A DNA stretch of 63,894 bases, taken from Spirochaetaceae bacterium (GTDB lineage Bacteria; Spirochaetota; Spirochaetia; Treponematales; Treponemataceae). The notes below the pieces were generated by a model. That model was not told the origin of the DNA. It was given only the letters and a program-made list of their open reading frames with translations, and made no database searches. The translations under genes were made by a program, and so were the position numbers. Shown here in pieces: positions 26,133 to 35,727 of this stretch (the first letter of the stretch is position 1; every line of letters starts with the position of its first letter). The stretch lies in contig JAGAOP010000017.1 in assembly GCA_017623685.1 (NCBI GenBank), positions 1-63,894 on the forward strand. The letters are read 5' to 3'.

Positions 26133-27323
26133 TTACCGAGCGCTATTCATGGCAGCAGCAGCAGCCTTCAAGTTTTCAGTAACGTCAGCACCGTCCCAAA
26201 CACTAGCAAATGCTGTGTTCATTGCAGACCAGAATGTACCCATCTGTGGGATAGTTGGCATTGGTGTAGCAAATTCAGCTTGTGCCATAATTCCGTTAGA
26301 AAGTGGGTCATCAATTTTGATGTCATTTCTAGGTGGAATCTGAGCTGTCATTTCAAATCTCTTTTCAAGAATTGGTTTTGTTGTCAAGAATCTTGCGAAT
26401 TCTGTTGCCAATTCAGGAATATTTGAGTATGCACTTACGAAAGCCAAGCGGATACCTGAGAAAGAGGTAGGAGGATTCTTCTGTCCAGGGAATACTGGAA
26501 TAGGAGCAATACCATAGTTCATACCTGCTTTAGAGAATTCAGAGATTTTCCAAGGTCCAACGATGTACATAGCTGCTTTACCTTCTACGAAAGAAGAGTT
26601 ACAGAAGTCACCACTCATGTCAGCTGATGGAACATCGAGAATCTTTGAGCGAAGGCTCTTGAAGTATGAAACACCTTCCATAGCAGCCTTGCTATCGATA
26701 TTGTGCTGTGCACGATCGTCACCGTTAGGTCCGAACAAAGGAGCACCGAATCCACCCATAAAGATGTAGTCGTAATATGCGTTTGCTACTTCCCATACGA
26801 TAGCGTATTTATTTTGTGCCTTGTCTGTCCAACCTTTAGCAAATTCTTCTACTTCTGCCCATGTCTTAGGTGGTTCAGCGATGATATCTTTGTTATAGAA
26901 CATAGCATATGTTTCGATAGCCAAAGGATATCCATAAACTTTACCATTGTATGTTGCACCTGTTACAGCTGCAGGCATAAAGTTAGTTGTGTTCAATTCT
27001 GGATCTGTGTTTTCAAGAACGTGACCACCAGAAATCAAAGCACCAATGTGATCGTGAGGAGCTACGAAAACGTCAGCACCTACTCCTGCAGGTCCGTCAA
27101 GCTCAATCTTTGCACGTGAGTCTACAGAACCTACTGGTTCATAAACAACCTTTACATCAGGATGAAGTTTTTCGAATTCAGCAGCTGCCCAAAGAATAAA
27201 ATCTTTTTCAACACCTTCTGATTCCCATACTTTAAGTTGAGTTCTTGTGTCTTTACTACCTTCAGCAAACACTACTGTGCAAGCTAACAATAGTACCATG
27301 ACAATCAAACCAAGCTTTTTCAT
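26133..27323 (-). CDS. malE: Maltodextrin-binding protein MalE
   Basis: 396 aa from ATG 27323, chosen because AAGGAGG lies 6 nt upstream and it begins a signal peptide KKLGLIVMVLLLACTVVFAEG. Either signal peptidase I (VFA/EG) or lipoprotein cleavage at Cys13 is possible. The mature protein is an SBP_bac family MalE homologue (LKVWESEGVEKDFILWAAAEFEKLHPDVKVVYEPVG, YPLAIETYAMFYNKDI, FVEGKAAMYIVGPWKISEF). It captures maltodextrins for MalFG. It is preceded by three stacked hairpins (27360-27429). Confidence 0.94.
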   Translation of the reverse strand: MKKLGLIVMVLLLACTVVFAEGSKDTRTQLKVWESEGVEKDFILWAAAEFEKLHPDVKVVYEPVGSVDSRAKIELDGPAGVGADVFVAPHDHIGALISGGHVLENTDPELNTTNFMPAAVTGATYNGKVYGYPLAIETYAMFYNKDIIAEPPKTWAEVEEFAKGWTDKAQNKYAIVWEVANAYYDYIFMGGFGAPLFGPNGDDRAQHNIDSKAAMEGVSYFKSLRSKILDVPSADMSGDFCNSSFVEGKAAMYIVGPWKISEFSKAGMNYGIAPIPVFPGQKNPPTSFSGIRLAFVSAYSNIPELATEFARFLTTKPILEKRFEMTAQIPPRNDIKIDDPLSNGIMAQAEFATPMPTIPQMGTFWSAMNTAFASVWDGADVTENLKAAAAAMNSAR

Positions 27324-27359
27324 TGATTCCTCCTTAACAGAATCTTTTAAAGTTTGTTT

Positions 27360-27429
27360 AAGTTGAACTAAGTTCAACTTTGCACCCCAGTTTATTCTGG
27401 GGCGCTATAATCAAGCTACTTACGTAGCT
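27360..27429 (-). other. Three consecutive hairpins upstream of malE
   Basis: AAGTTGAAC-TAA-GTTCAACTT (27360-27380), CCCCAG-TTTATT-CTGGGG (27385-27402) and AGCTAC-TTAC-GTAGCT (27414-27429), all perfect, within 70 nt between the pullulanase stop and the malE SD. None is followed by a T-run. They may protect or process the malE transcript, and the first could also be a protein-binding palindrome. Confidence 0.65.
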
Positions 27430-27432
27430 AAA

Positions 27433-30237
27433 TTATTTAATTCTAATAACCACAGCTGTTAACGGATCCAAAGTAACAACAGAACCGTTTACAGAGAGGC
27501 CAGAAGCATCTGCTACAGCCTTACCATCTACAATACCACCATTTTCATCAGCAAATACCAATGCGCTAGCAGCATCTTTGCCTAAGTCGAAAGAAGCAGC
27601 ATCTTTCTTAGCATTAGCCAAGATATACCATGTACCATCGTCCCACTTAAGTGAGTAACCAATTACAAGACCGCTCTTTTCTGTAGGAGCAATTTGTTTT
27701 GCAGCTGCAGAAACTTTATCGTGGTTTCCAATGCGGAATACTTCGTGAGCCCTACGCAAAGCAATCATACTCTTTGTGTATTCAAATAGACCCTTGTAAT
27801 CCTCGTCCAAAGTCCAAACAAACTGATTGATACTGTCTGATGAGTCGTAACTGTTACGTACGAACTTACCAACGCTTTCATTTGTAGCACCAGTAACATT
27901 AGGCTTTGTTCGGCCCCGTTCCTGTCCACCATGCATAAAGGCAATACCCTGAGATGTCATAATAAAGAAGTTACCCATCTTAATACGGCGTATACCTTCT
28001 GCTTTTTGAGCAGGATCGCTTTCGTCCAATCTTGCGTTATGGAAAACGCAGTCATGCAATGTCAAACCATCGTGAGCAGCAATGTACTGAAGGTTATCTC
28101 CAGGAGCGTCTGCACGATAATTAACAACTGGCTGACCAATAAGGTTACTAAATAAACGATCCGTATTGATTTCTTTCTTAGTAATAAAGCCTTGTCCAGC
28201 TTCATTGAATCCACCTGCTTTCAACAAGTCTCGGAATTCATCGTTGAATACTGCGACACTGTCTGTTTGTAGCATATAGTTCTGGTCCATACCAACTGTT
28301 CCAGCTGCACCATTGTACATTTTCCAACCTTCACCTTCGAACAATACATCGGGATTGATTTTCTTTGCAGCTTCATAACCGTCAAGAACAGTCTGTGTAT
28401 CAATAAGACCCATAAGGTCAAAACGGAAACCGTCTACTTTGTATTCATCTACCCACCAGCGAATTGAGTCAACGATTAAGCGTCTAGCCATTGCACGTTC
28501 TGTTGCAACATCGTTTCCACAACCAGAGTTACTTGTGAAAGCTCCCTGTGCGTTTGTGCGGAAGAAGTAACCAGGAACGATATCATCAAGGAATGAAGTT
28601 CCTGCCATATGGTTGTAAACAACATCTAATAGAACACCAATTCCAGCTTTGTGACATTCATCAATTAATTGACGAAGTTCAGCAATACGAGCATAAGGAT
28701 CAGTTGCATCAGATGCGTACCATCCTTCTGGTGTAAAGTAGTTATGTGGGTCATATCCCCAGTTGTAGTTGTTGTTATTTACTGTACCTTTATCTTCATA
28801 TTTACGATTTGTTTCATCTGTAAAATAGAAGTTAAGAACAGGCATCAACTGAACATGAGTAATTCCCAATTCCTTTAGGTAAGGAATCTTTTCGATAAAG
28901 GCTGTATATGTTCCCTTAGGAGCTTTTACACCTGAATCGCTACTAATTGTAAAATCACGAACTGACATTTCGTAAATAACAGCGTCTTCACGCTTAGCCA
29001 ATTTTACATAATCAGCTGTCATTTTTCCCGCTTTTGCAGAATCCATATCTACAACAGCAGCACGTCCAGGACCACCCTGGTTGCGATATGCAGCCATTGA
29101 TTTTGCATATGGGTCAAGAACAACGACTGTTCCTTTTGTGTTCTGAACTGTAAAGTCATAGAACATTCCATCTGGGTCAACCTGATTAAATGTTGCAGAC
29201 CAAACACCAGTAGCAACATCGAGAACCATGTCTACTGTATAATCAGCTGTTGTTGCTGTATCTTTCTTGTAAAGGTTCAACTTTACAGAAGAAGAAGTAG
29301 GAGCCCATAGCTTAAATTCAGCTGATTTTGAAGATTTTGAATAAGATACACCCAAGGCTGTATCTGCAGAAGGGGTTGCTTTGTCTGCTAATTTAACAGC
29401 AAGCTTTGTAGAATCCACGTCTTTATCTCCTTCTAATGCAGGATTAGAAATAACCAACGCGTCTGAAGGCTGAATAGGTTCAGCTAGCGTGATTGTAATA
29501 TATTTTGTGTAGTTGTATGTTGGATCAGTAGGACTATCGCTATTTACAACAGAAGCAATAGCAAAATCTTTTCCATCTTTTGACTTAACAGTGAATCCAG
29601 AAAGACCACCATCTACATCCAATCCAAAACGACTACTCAATTCTACGTCAATTTCTGTTTGTGTAGCTAATTCAGCACGAGCAACACGAGGACTATATGG
29701 TTTTACAGCATATGTATTCATGTCACCAGAAAAGATAACAACACTCTTTGATGTATTGGTATCCCAAATTCGGTCATCATTACCATCTTTAGTCCAACCA
29801 CCATCTTGGCGAGCAATAAGACCAACTTTACCGTCTGCAGCATTTACAGGAGGATTTCCACCTGTTGATGAACCATCAAGCTTAAGACGCATATATCCGA
29901 TATCATCTTCAACTTGCCATTCTTGAGTATAGTCCCAAGATGCATCTCCGGCACCACTACCAAATGCCCAAACCCAAAGAGCCCATGGCTCATAATTTTT
30001 ATCTGGGCGAACGTAATAAACAACTAGTTCATCATCTGATGGAGCTAGTTTTTCGTTCAATGCTATAACTTTATCAAGTCCAGCTGGTGCTGCATCTTCA
30101 TAAGCACCTGGATCTGCTGACATTAAAGCATCACCACTTCCTGCACTTGTTCCAGATGCACAGGAAAACAAAAGAGCTACAGCAAGAATAAGCAAAACAG
30201 ATAGTTTTGCACTTGTTGCAATCATCTTATTTATCAT
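27433..30237 (-). CDS. pulA: Lipoprotein type I pullulanase (GH13_14)
   Basis: 934 aa. Lipoprotein signal with LLILAVALLFSC. Domains in order: CBM41 (about 65-180, VVYYVRPDKNYEPWALWVWAFG), a linker/Ig-like region (about 180-285), CBM48 (about 295-390, SAEFKLWAPTSSSVKLNLYK), then GH13 catalytic domain (about 410-840) with the pullulanase motif YNWGYDP, DVVYNH, FRFDLMG (nucleophile), FEGEGW (acid/base) and AAHDG, and a C-terminal beta domain. It debranches alpha-1,6 links in starch or glycogen outside the cytoplasm. SD AGGAGGAG. Second gene of the operon. Confidence 0.95.
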   Translation of the reverse strand: MINKMIATSAKLSVLLILAVALLFSCASGTSAGSGDALMSADPGAYEDAAPAGLDKVIALNEKLAPSDDELVVYYVRPDKNYEPWALWVWAFGSGAGDASWDYTQEWQVEDDIGYMRLKLDGSSTGGNPPVNAADGKVGLIARQDGGWTKDGNDDRIWDTNTSKSVVIFSGDMNTYAVKPYSPRVARAELATQTEIDVELSSRFGLDVDGGLSGFTVKSKDGKDFAIASVVNSDSPTDPTYNYTKYITITLAEPIQPSDALVISNPALEGDKDVDSTKLAVKLADKATPSADTALGVSYSKSSKSAEFKLWAPTSSSVKLNLYKKDTATTADYTVDMVLDVATGVWSATFNQVDPDGMFYDFTVQNTKGTVVVLDPYAKSMAAYRNQGGPGRAAVVDMDSAKAGKMTADYVKLAKREDAVIYEMSVRDFTISSDSGVKAPKGTYTAFIEKIPYLKELGITHVQLMPVLNFYFTDETNRKYEDKGTVNNNNYNWGYDPHNYFTPEGWYASDATDPYARIAELRQLIDECHKAGIGVLLDVVYNHMAGTSFLDDIVPGYFFRTNAQGAFTSNSGCGNDVATERAMARRLIVDSIRWWVDEYKVDGFRFDLMGLIDTQTVLDGYEAAKKINPDVLFEGEGWKMYNGAAGTVGMDQNYMLQTDSVAVFNDEFRDLLKAGGFNEAGQGFITKKEINTDRLFSNLIGQPVVNYRADAPGDNLQYIAAHDGLTLHDCVFHNARLDESDPAQKAEGIRRIKMGNFFIMTSQGIAFMHGGQERGRTKPNVTGATNESVGKFVRNSYDSSDSINQFVWTLDEDYKGLFEYTKSMIALRRAHEVFRIGNHDKVSAAAKQIAPTEKSGLVIGYSLKWDDGTWYILANAKKDAASFDLGKDAASALVFADENGGIVDGKAVADASGLSVNGSVVTLDPLTAVVIRIK

Positions 30238-30269
30238 ATCTCCTCCTAAAAGATAGATGTTATTTTGAG

Positions 30270-30285
30270 TGCAGTTTTAACTGCA
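30270..30285. other. Small hairpin between amylase and pullulanase genes
   Basis: TGCAGTT-TT-AACTGCA, perfect 7-bp arms, in the 65-nt gap between the two genes. No T-run; same kind of intercistronic element as at malE. Confidence 0.4.
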
Positions 30286-30302
30286 ACCTTCAAACCATAT
30301 CA

Positions 30303-32024
30303 TTACTTCCGACATACAAAAAGTCGTAAACCTTCATTCATTATACACCCAAACTCAAGATAACGGAAGTCCCGAATGTGTTTTTTTATCTCTGGAAGTT
30401 GATTTTTTTTTGAATTAAAGCAACCTAAAGGCACTTCTTCCAACGAAGAAAAAGGCATTTCCCCTGTAGAAGGATACATAGTGACATTTTCTTGGCAAAC
30501 ATCACTATTATTGAACACGCAAAGAATTATATCCTCTCCATAAGTAAGGCAATAAGACGTAACAAATCGACAGGAAGCATAAAACATGGTTACTTTTCCA
30601 CGCCTTAAAGCTGGATGCTCAAGTCTAAATTGAAGTAACTCCTTATGCAAATTTAGCAAAGAACCCCTTTCTTCTTCGCATTTTTTTTGAACATCTGCTC
30701 CCAAAAAAGCACCTCGAAGGCGAATATCGTGCATAGCCAAGTACCCTTCCTTATTTTTCTGAGCCAATTCGTTTCCGTAATACACAAATGGCACAGAAGG
30801 CACTAAAAGGCTTATGGCTGTGGCTAATTTCAACTTTGAGTCTGAATAAGTACTTGCAGGTCTATCAACTGGGTTATCATGATTATTAAGAAATATTGCC
30901 TTTGTACAATCCAAAGGAAGATTAGAACGACCAGTTTCACCTAAATGTGTATGCAAAGGAGCATGAGCATCAAAACCTGAAACCATATGATTCACTTGCC
31001 CCGAAAAGTCAAAATCAAAAAGCATTGAAAACTCTGGTTTTTCTTTTGTTCCAAAGTATGATTCTAGCAAACTTCTATCACCAAGCATATTTGCTTCTGC
31101 AATCATACATTTCGGATAGCCTAATTCCGCATATTTATCAATAACTTCTGTTCTAAGTTCATTAAAAAACTTATGAGTTTCCAATGTATCTCTGGTTTCA
31201 ACTTGTCCATCATGAATTTCTTCTACCAAATACCTAACAGCATCAATTCTAACTCCATCAAAACCACGATTTAACCAAAAACGCACTACATTTTTCATTT
31301 CTTCTCGAACTTCTACATTTCGATAGTTCAAGTCTGGCATCATAGAAGCAAAGGCTCCATAATAAAAAGAAGTTTGCTCTTTTGCCAAAGGAGCTAGCAA
31401 CTCTGCAGTGTGGGAAAACATACTAAAATTCTTTGCAATTTTTATCAAAGACTGTGGAGAATGCCAGGTATTTGAATTCTGCCCCATAGGTGACCAATCT
31501 AGCAAAACTTCGTCACTCCACAAAAACCAATCAGTTTTGCCATTTCGTTTTAAACATGAATCTATAAACCAGGGATGAGCCGCAGAAACATGATTAGGAA
31601 CAAAATCAAAAATTAGTTTTATTCCTCTTTTGTGTGCCTCAAAAATTAGAGTATCTAATTGCTCATCAGTTCCAAAAAGTGGGTTTAAAGAATAGTAATT
31701 CACAATATCATAGCCATGCATATTGCAATCAGGATCTAAACTTTTTCCGCCACAATCAAAAATAGGAGAAAGCCAAATTGCATCGCAACCGACTTTGTCC
31801 TTTATATAATCAAGTTGAGAAGTGATACCAGGAATATCCCCTACTCCATCACCATTGGAATCACAAAAACTTTTTACCCAAATATGATAAAAAGCTGAAT
31901 CTTTAAACCAATCTGATTTTAGTCCTTGCAAAGAATTTTTTATATTAGAAGAAGAAATAGAAGAATGTAATGGAGATTTATAATTTGAATCGCCGCACCA
32001 TGACATTAATTTACAATTATCCAC
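30303..32024 (-). CDS. Cytoplasmic GH13 glycosidase (amylase/oligo-glucosidase type)
   Basis: 573 aa, no signal peptide, so it should act on imported maltodextrins. GH13 motifs: FYHIWVKSFCDSNGDGVGDIPGITSQLDYI, DFVPNH, GVRIDAVRYL (nucleophile Asp), IAEANM (acid/base Glu) and FLNNHDNPVD (Asp). The translation start is a GTG at 32024 placed closely after GAGGAGG; ATG in that spot is out of frame and the next in-frame ATG is 18 nt on, too far from the SD. First gene of the six-gene operon, behind a near-consensus promoter. Confidence 0.88.
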   Translation of the reverse strand: MDNCKLMSWCGDSNYKSPLHSSISSSNIKNSLQGLKSDWFKDSAFYHIWVKSFCDSNGDGVGDIPGITSQLDYIKDKVGCDAIWLSPIFDCGGKSLDPDCNMHGYDIVNYYSLNPLFGTDEQLDTLIFEAHKRGIKLIFDFVPNHVSAAHPWFIDSCLKRNGKTDWFLWSDEVLLDWSPMGQNSNTWHSPQSLIKIAKNFSMFSHTAELLAPLAKEQTSFYYGAFASMMPDLNYRNVEVREEMKNVVRFWLNRGFDGVRIDAVRYLVEEIHDGQVETRDTLETHKFFNELRTEVIDKYAELGYPKCMIAEANMLGDRSLLESYFGTKEKPEFSMLFDFDFSGQVNHMVSGFDAHAPLHTHLGETGRSNLPLDCTKAIFLNNHDNPVDRPASTYSDSKLKLATAISLLVPSVPFVYYGNELAQKNKEGYLAMHDIRLRGAFLGADVQKKCEEERGSLLNLHKELLQFRLEHPALRRGKVTMFYASCRFVTSYCLTYGEDIILCVFNNSDVCQENVTMYPSTGEMPFSSLEEVPLGCFNSKKNQLPEIKKHIRDFRYLEFGCIMNEGLRLFVCRK

Positions 32025-32085
32025 ATTTCCTCCTCAAATTTCCAAAACTTTACAAAAAAAATAATGCCACAAGCGACAATTCAAT

Positions 32086-32115
32086 ATTATATAAGCATAA
32101 AATATGAGTTGTCAA
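32086..32115 (-). promoter_or_regulatory. Strong promoter of the maltodextrin operon
   Basis: Minus strand TTGACA (32115-32110), 18-nt spacer, TATAAT (32091-32086). Both hexamers are perfect consensus; leader about 55 nt. Confidence 0.85.
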
Positions 32116-32196
32116 GAAAAAAAATCTCCAATATTAACAGTTTGGCAAGCAGTAAAATACACAACTTATCTAAACCAAAAACTAATAAAGGGGAGG

Positions 32197-33651
32197 TTAC
32201 CTATGCTGAGGATTTCCAAAGCGTATATTTTTTGTACGAACCAACATTCCTTCTTTTAAAGGTAAATTAGTGTAAATCAGACATGGATGACCATGGCAAA
32301 CCCAGTTAAGGATTTCCCCTGTTTCAGGATTCACTAGTTGATAGGATTCCTGCTGAGCAAACATAGAAGCTATATCCGGAGACACAAATTCTATTTGGTC
32401 AGATGCGTTGTTTACACCACTGTCTTTGGCTGCAATTTTATTCATTGCGATGTAGTTATAAAAACGAAAACCTTCTTTTTTTGAAATAACAGGAGGACAT
32501 TTTTCTGGGTGAAGAGCATAATCAGTTTCTTTTGCAGCTCTAGCAGCTGGATGCATAGATTCTAATTCCTGAGTACGCCTTAGTTCAGAGGCTTTTGCAA
32601 TAGAAAAAATTTCTTCTTCTTCATTTGGTGAAAGAACCTTACCTACAGATGCACATAGTTCATAAGGACTGTCGCTAGCTCCTGTTGTGGTTTTATCAGC
32701 ATCTTCTCTACGAAAGAAAAAACCTGTACCAAATTCTCTATGGCTTACATTGTATAGTTCATCAATAAAAGGTTTAGCTTGCTGCTGGGAAATTTTACCT
32801 TCTAGTGCATCTATGGCTTTTCGATAAGCTCTAGTAACCAAAGCCACATAATAAATACTTTTCATGCGACCTTCGATTTTCAAGGAATCAACTCCCGCTT
32901 CTTGCATTTCCTTTAAGTGATCTATCATGCATAAATCTTTGGAAGAAAGAATAGCGGTAAAATCTTCTCCTTCAAATACAGGGAAATACTCCCCTGGTCG
33001 TTCCCTTTCTTCTAATACCAACTGCCCTGACTGTGGAAGATTTGTCAAAAGGTTATATTCCCAACGACAAGAATGAGAACAAAAGCCACTGTTGGCACTT
33101 CGTCCATTCATATATGCACTCATTAGGCAACGCCCAGAATATGCAATACACATAGCTCCGTGGGCAAAAACTTCCAACTCCATTTCTGGAACTGAATCTT
33201 TTATTTCTCTTATTTCTGCCAAAGAAGCTTCCCGCCCAAGAACAACGCGTTTAAAACCAAGGCTTTTGTACATTTTTACCGCTTCTCGATTTATACAATT
33301 CGCTTGAGTACTTAAATGCAAGGCTACATTGGGAAAGTTTTTTTGTATTATTGGCACCATTCCTATATCTTGAATAATAAAGGAATCAATAGGATAACAT
33401 CGAAAATAATCCAACTCAGAAAGGAATTGGTCTATATCTTTATTATGAAAACTTATATTTAAAGCACAAAAAAGTCGCTTTCTCGGATTCTGCTTTTTAA
33501 GAGCAATAATTTTTTCGTATTCATTTTCGTAAAAATTATCCGCCTTTACCCTAAGGGAAAATCTTTTTAACCCTATATAAGCAGCATCTGCTCCATAAGT
33601 ATAGGCATAGTAAAGTTTATCTAAATTACCAGCAGGAGATACTAATTCCAT
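32197..33651 (-). CDS. Peptidase U32 family protein (TrhP/YegQ-like)
   Basis: 484 aa. Begins MELVSPAGNLDKLYYAYTYGADAAYIGLKRFSLRVKADNF and has the U32 signature EVFAHGAMCIAYSGRCLMSAYMNGR-SANSGFCSHSCRWEY with four cysteines that in this family bind an iron-sulfur cluster. Length and N-terminus fit the tRNA U34 hydroxylation protein TrhP (YegQ) better than a collagenase. The start codon overlaps the stop of the hydrolase gene (TAATG). A second, larger U32 protein is encoded at 59846-62140. Confidence 0.85.
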   Translation of the reverse strand: MELVSPAGNLDKLYYAYTYGADAAYIGLKRFSLRVKADNFYENEYEKIIALKKQNPRKRLFCALNISFHNKDIDQFLSELDYFRCYPIDSFIIQDIGMVPIIQKNFPNVALHLSTQANCINREAVKMYKSLGFKRVVLGREASLAEIREIKDSVPEMELEVFAHGAMCIAYSGRCLMSAYMNGRSANSGFCSHSCRWEYNLLTNLPQSGQLVLEERERPGEYFPVFEGEDFTAILSSKDLCMIDHLKEMQEAGVDSLKIEGRMKSIYYVALVTRAYRKAIDALEGKISQQQAKPFIDELYNVSHREFGTGFFFRREDADKTTTGASDSPYELCASVGKVLSPNEEEEIFSIAKASELRRTQELESMHPAARAAKETDYALHPEKCPPVISKKEGFRFYNYIAMNKIAAKDSGVNNASDQIEFVSPDIASMFAQQESYQLVNPETGEILNWVCHGHPCLIYTNLPLKEGMLVRTKNIRFGNPQHR

Positions 33652-34664
33652 TATTTAATTCCTTCGGTATCTTCTTCTTGTTTTTTCCACAAATCTTCAG
33701 TTTCAACTTTTGTAGTTTTGTTAAAATTTTTTATGTAGGTTCCCACCCGTTGAACAGCGAAATGGGCTTGAGGAAGAAACTCGTGAGCCATCTGGAACAT
33801 AAACATCATTTCAGGCCAAACGTCCAAAGTTGCATTACAGTTACTTTCGATTAGTCGTTGATAAAATTTGTTTATATCGTCTAATAAAAGTTCCTTTCCG
33901 CCACATTGAATATAAACTGGAGGAAAGTCCATTAATCTTTCTGGTCCCATAAATAAAGGAGAAACCAAAGGATTAGTTAAATTTGATTCGTAAGTGTAAA
34001 GGTCTGCACTACGTTTAATACATTCACTACAAATAATTCCATCTCTAGGCTTTTTTGTATTGGCACAAATTGAATTTCCTGAAATGTCTAACCAAGGTGA
34101 AAAAAGCACCACATTTCGAATGAACTGTCTATAAGGTTCTTTTAAAGTTTGCACTAAAGCCAAGGCGATGGAAGCACCTGCCCCATCGGCAGCAATAATT
34201 ATTTCTGGTTCTTTGGTTCCGAAGGATTTAAGCTGAGTATATATTTCTCTAAAAACAGTTTGTATATCTTCTAATGCTGCCGGATAAGCATATTGTGGGG
34301 CTAAGCGATATTCTGGAACGATAACTTTAGAAGAACTTTCTGCAGCAAAAGAAGCACAAAAACTTCGCCAAGAATTTCTAGAACCACCGATAAATCCTCC
34401 TCCGTGAACATAAATTACTGTACGATTAGAAGCCATTACTTCGGGAACAAGAATATCACAAGGAATTCGCCCTAATCGTTCTTGAGTACATTCAACTTTT
34501 GCAGGCAAACGTATAGAAGAGAAAGTTTGTTCTAATTTTTTGCGGAAGGGTTCTGGCTCTTGTTTGGAGTAGATTGCAAGATTCTTTAGCTTTTTTGTTG
34601 CCTTTGGAATATTGGGCTTTCCTGCTCCGCCACCGTCTTCTGCACTATAGGCAGAGAATTTCAT
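33651..34664 (-). CDS. HSL-type alpha/beta hydrolase fold protein lacking the catalytic serine
   Basis: 337 aa. Oxyanion-hole motif YVHGGGFIGGS (residues 85-95), LAPQYAYPAALED, and a C-terminal His in MAHEFLP follow the hormone-sensitive-lipase esterase family. However the nucleophile elbow, normally GDSAGG, reads ADGAGA (159-164): codon GGG (Gly161) replaces Ser. The protein is therefore likely a pseudoenzyme or uses another mechanism. TATACT with extended TGC lies 6 nt before its ATG and no Shine-Dalgarno is present, so a leaderless mRNA is predicted. Coupled to the U32 gene by a TAATG overlap; divergent from metA. Confidence 0.85.
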   Translation of the reverse strand: MKFSAYSAEDGGGAGKPNIPKATKKLKNLAIYSKQEPEPFRKKLEQTFSSIRLPAKVECTQERLGRIPCDILVPEVMASNRTVIYVHGGGFIGGSRNSWRSFCASFAAESSSKVIVPEYRLAPQYAYPAALEDIQTVFREIYTQLKSFGTKEPEIIIAADGAGASIALALVQTLKEPYRQFIRNVVLFSPWLDISGNSICANTKKPRDGIICSECIKRSADLYTYESNLTNPLVSPLFMGPERLMDFPPVYIQCGGKELLLDDINKFYQRLIESNCNATLDVWPEMMFMFQMAHEFLPQAHFAVQRVGTYIKNFNKTTKVETEDLWKKQEEDTEGIK

Positions 34665-34670
34665 ATGCTA

Positions 34671-34703
34671 AGTATAGCAAATTAATTAACTTTATGCTAT
34701 ACT
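34671..34703. promoter_or_regulatory. Back-to-back extended -10 promoters (hydrolase and metA)
   Basis: AGTATAGCA (34671-34679) and TGCTATACT (34695-34703) are perfect inverted copies. Each is an extended -10 (TGCTATACT) pointing outward: minus for the hydrolase (ATG 34664, 6 nt beyond) and plus for metA (ATG 34713, 9 nt beyond). No convincing -35 exists for either. Confidence 0.65.
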
Positions 34704-34712
34704 TGTGTCGTT

Positions 34713-35627
34713 ATGCCAATAAAAATACAGTCTGATTTGCCCGCCTGTTCTGTTTTAGAAAAAGAAAATATCTTTGTTATGACAGAGCAAAGAGCTTCAA
34801 GACAAGATATACGTCCTTTAAAAATTGCCATCGTGAATTTAATGCCTACAAAAATTGCAACAGAAACTCAATTACTTAGGCTTTTGGGAAATACTCCGTT
34901 GCAAGTTGAAATTTCTCTTGTTCACATGGAAAGCCACGTGTCAAAAAACACTGGGGCGGAACACTTAGAACGATTTTATATTACAACAAAAGAAGCTTTA
35001 AAATCAAAATTCGACGGAATGATTATAACAGGAGCCCCAGTTGAACAAATTGAATTTGAACAAGTTGATTATTGGAAAGAACTTTGCGAAATAATGGACT
35101 ATGCGAAAGATAATGTTTATAACACTTTATACATTTGTTGGGGAGCACAAGCTGGATTATTTCACCATTATGGAGTACAAAAACATTCTTTGAAGCAAAA
35201 ATTATTTGGAATATATCCTCATCACCGAACGACACCAGCTGAGCCTTTATTAAGGGGCTTTGACGATACTTTTCCTGTTCCACAATCAAGACATACAACT
35301 GTTAGCAAAAAAGATATTCGTAACCAAGAAGGGCTTCAAATATTGGCTGAATCAGATGAAGCCGGGGTACTTTTAGTAAAATCTAGAACCAACAGAGAAA
35401 TATTTATGACAGGACATTTAGAATACGACACAGAAACCCTCGCCATGGAATATTTTCGAGATATAGACAAAGGTCTTCCCATTAATCTACCCATAAATTA
35501 CTTCCCAAACAACGACACCACAAGACAACCCGTTTCTACTTGGCGAAGTACAGCCCATTTATTTTATTCAAACTGGCTAAACTATTACGTTTATCAGGAA
35601 ACACCTTTTAATCTACGAGACATATAG
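34713..35627 (+). CDS. metA: Homoserine O-acyltransferase (MetA)
   Basis: 304 aa, full length. Family N-terminus [28 protein letters not shown], then [22 protein letters not shown], the catalytic cysteine in [16 protein letters not shown] (about 142), His in SRHTTVSK and [14 protein letters not shown]. It acylates homoserine for methionine synthesis. Whether it uses succinyl-CoA or acetyl-CoA cannot be decided here; MetA homologues include both. It has no Shine-Dalgarno and sits 9 nt after an extended -10. Confidence 0.93.
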   Translation: MPIKIQSDLPACSVLEKENIFVMTEQRASRQDIRPLKIAIVNLMPTKIATETQLLRLLGNTPLQVEISLVHMESHVSKNTGAEHLERFYITTKEALKSKFDGMIITGAPVEQIEFEQVDYWKELCEIMDYAKDNVYNTLYICWGAQAGLFHHYGVQKHSLKQKLFGIYPHHRTTPAEPLLRGFDDTFPVPQSRHTTVSKKDIRNQEGLQILAESDEAGVLLVKSRTNREIFMTGHLEYDTETLAMEYFRDIDKGLPINLPINYFPNNDTTRQPVSTWRSTAHLFYSNWLNYYVYQETPFNLRDI

Positions 35628-35692
35628 ACAACAAAGCATTTTCTATTTTCTTTATGTTTTACCGCTTTGAACACATCAGAAAAAATGTTTTC

Positions 35693-35721
35693 TTGTTTTT
35701 TCTTAAAAAAGGTTGTAATAT
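35693..35721 (+). promoter_or_regulatory. Arginase gene promoter, predicted leaderless
   Basis: TTGTTT (35693-35698), 17-nt spacer, TAATAT (35716-35721). Predicted +1 coincides with the A of the ATG at 35728. Confidence 0.6.
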
Positions 35722-35727
35722 TAAAAA

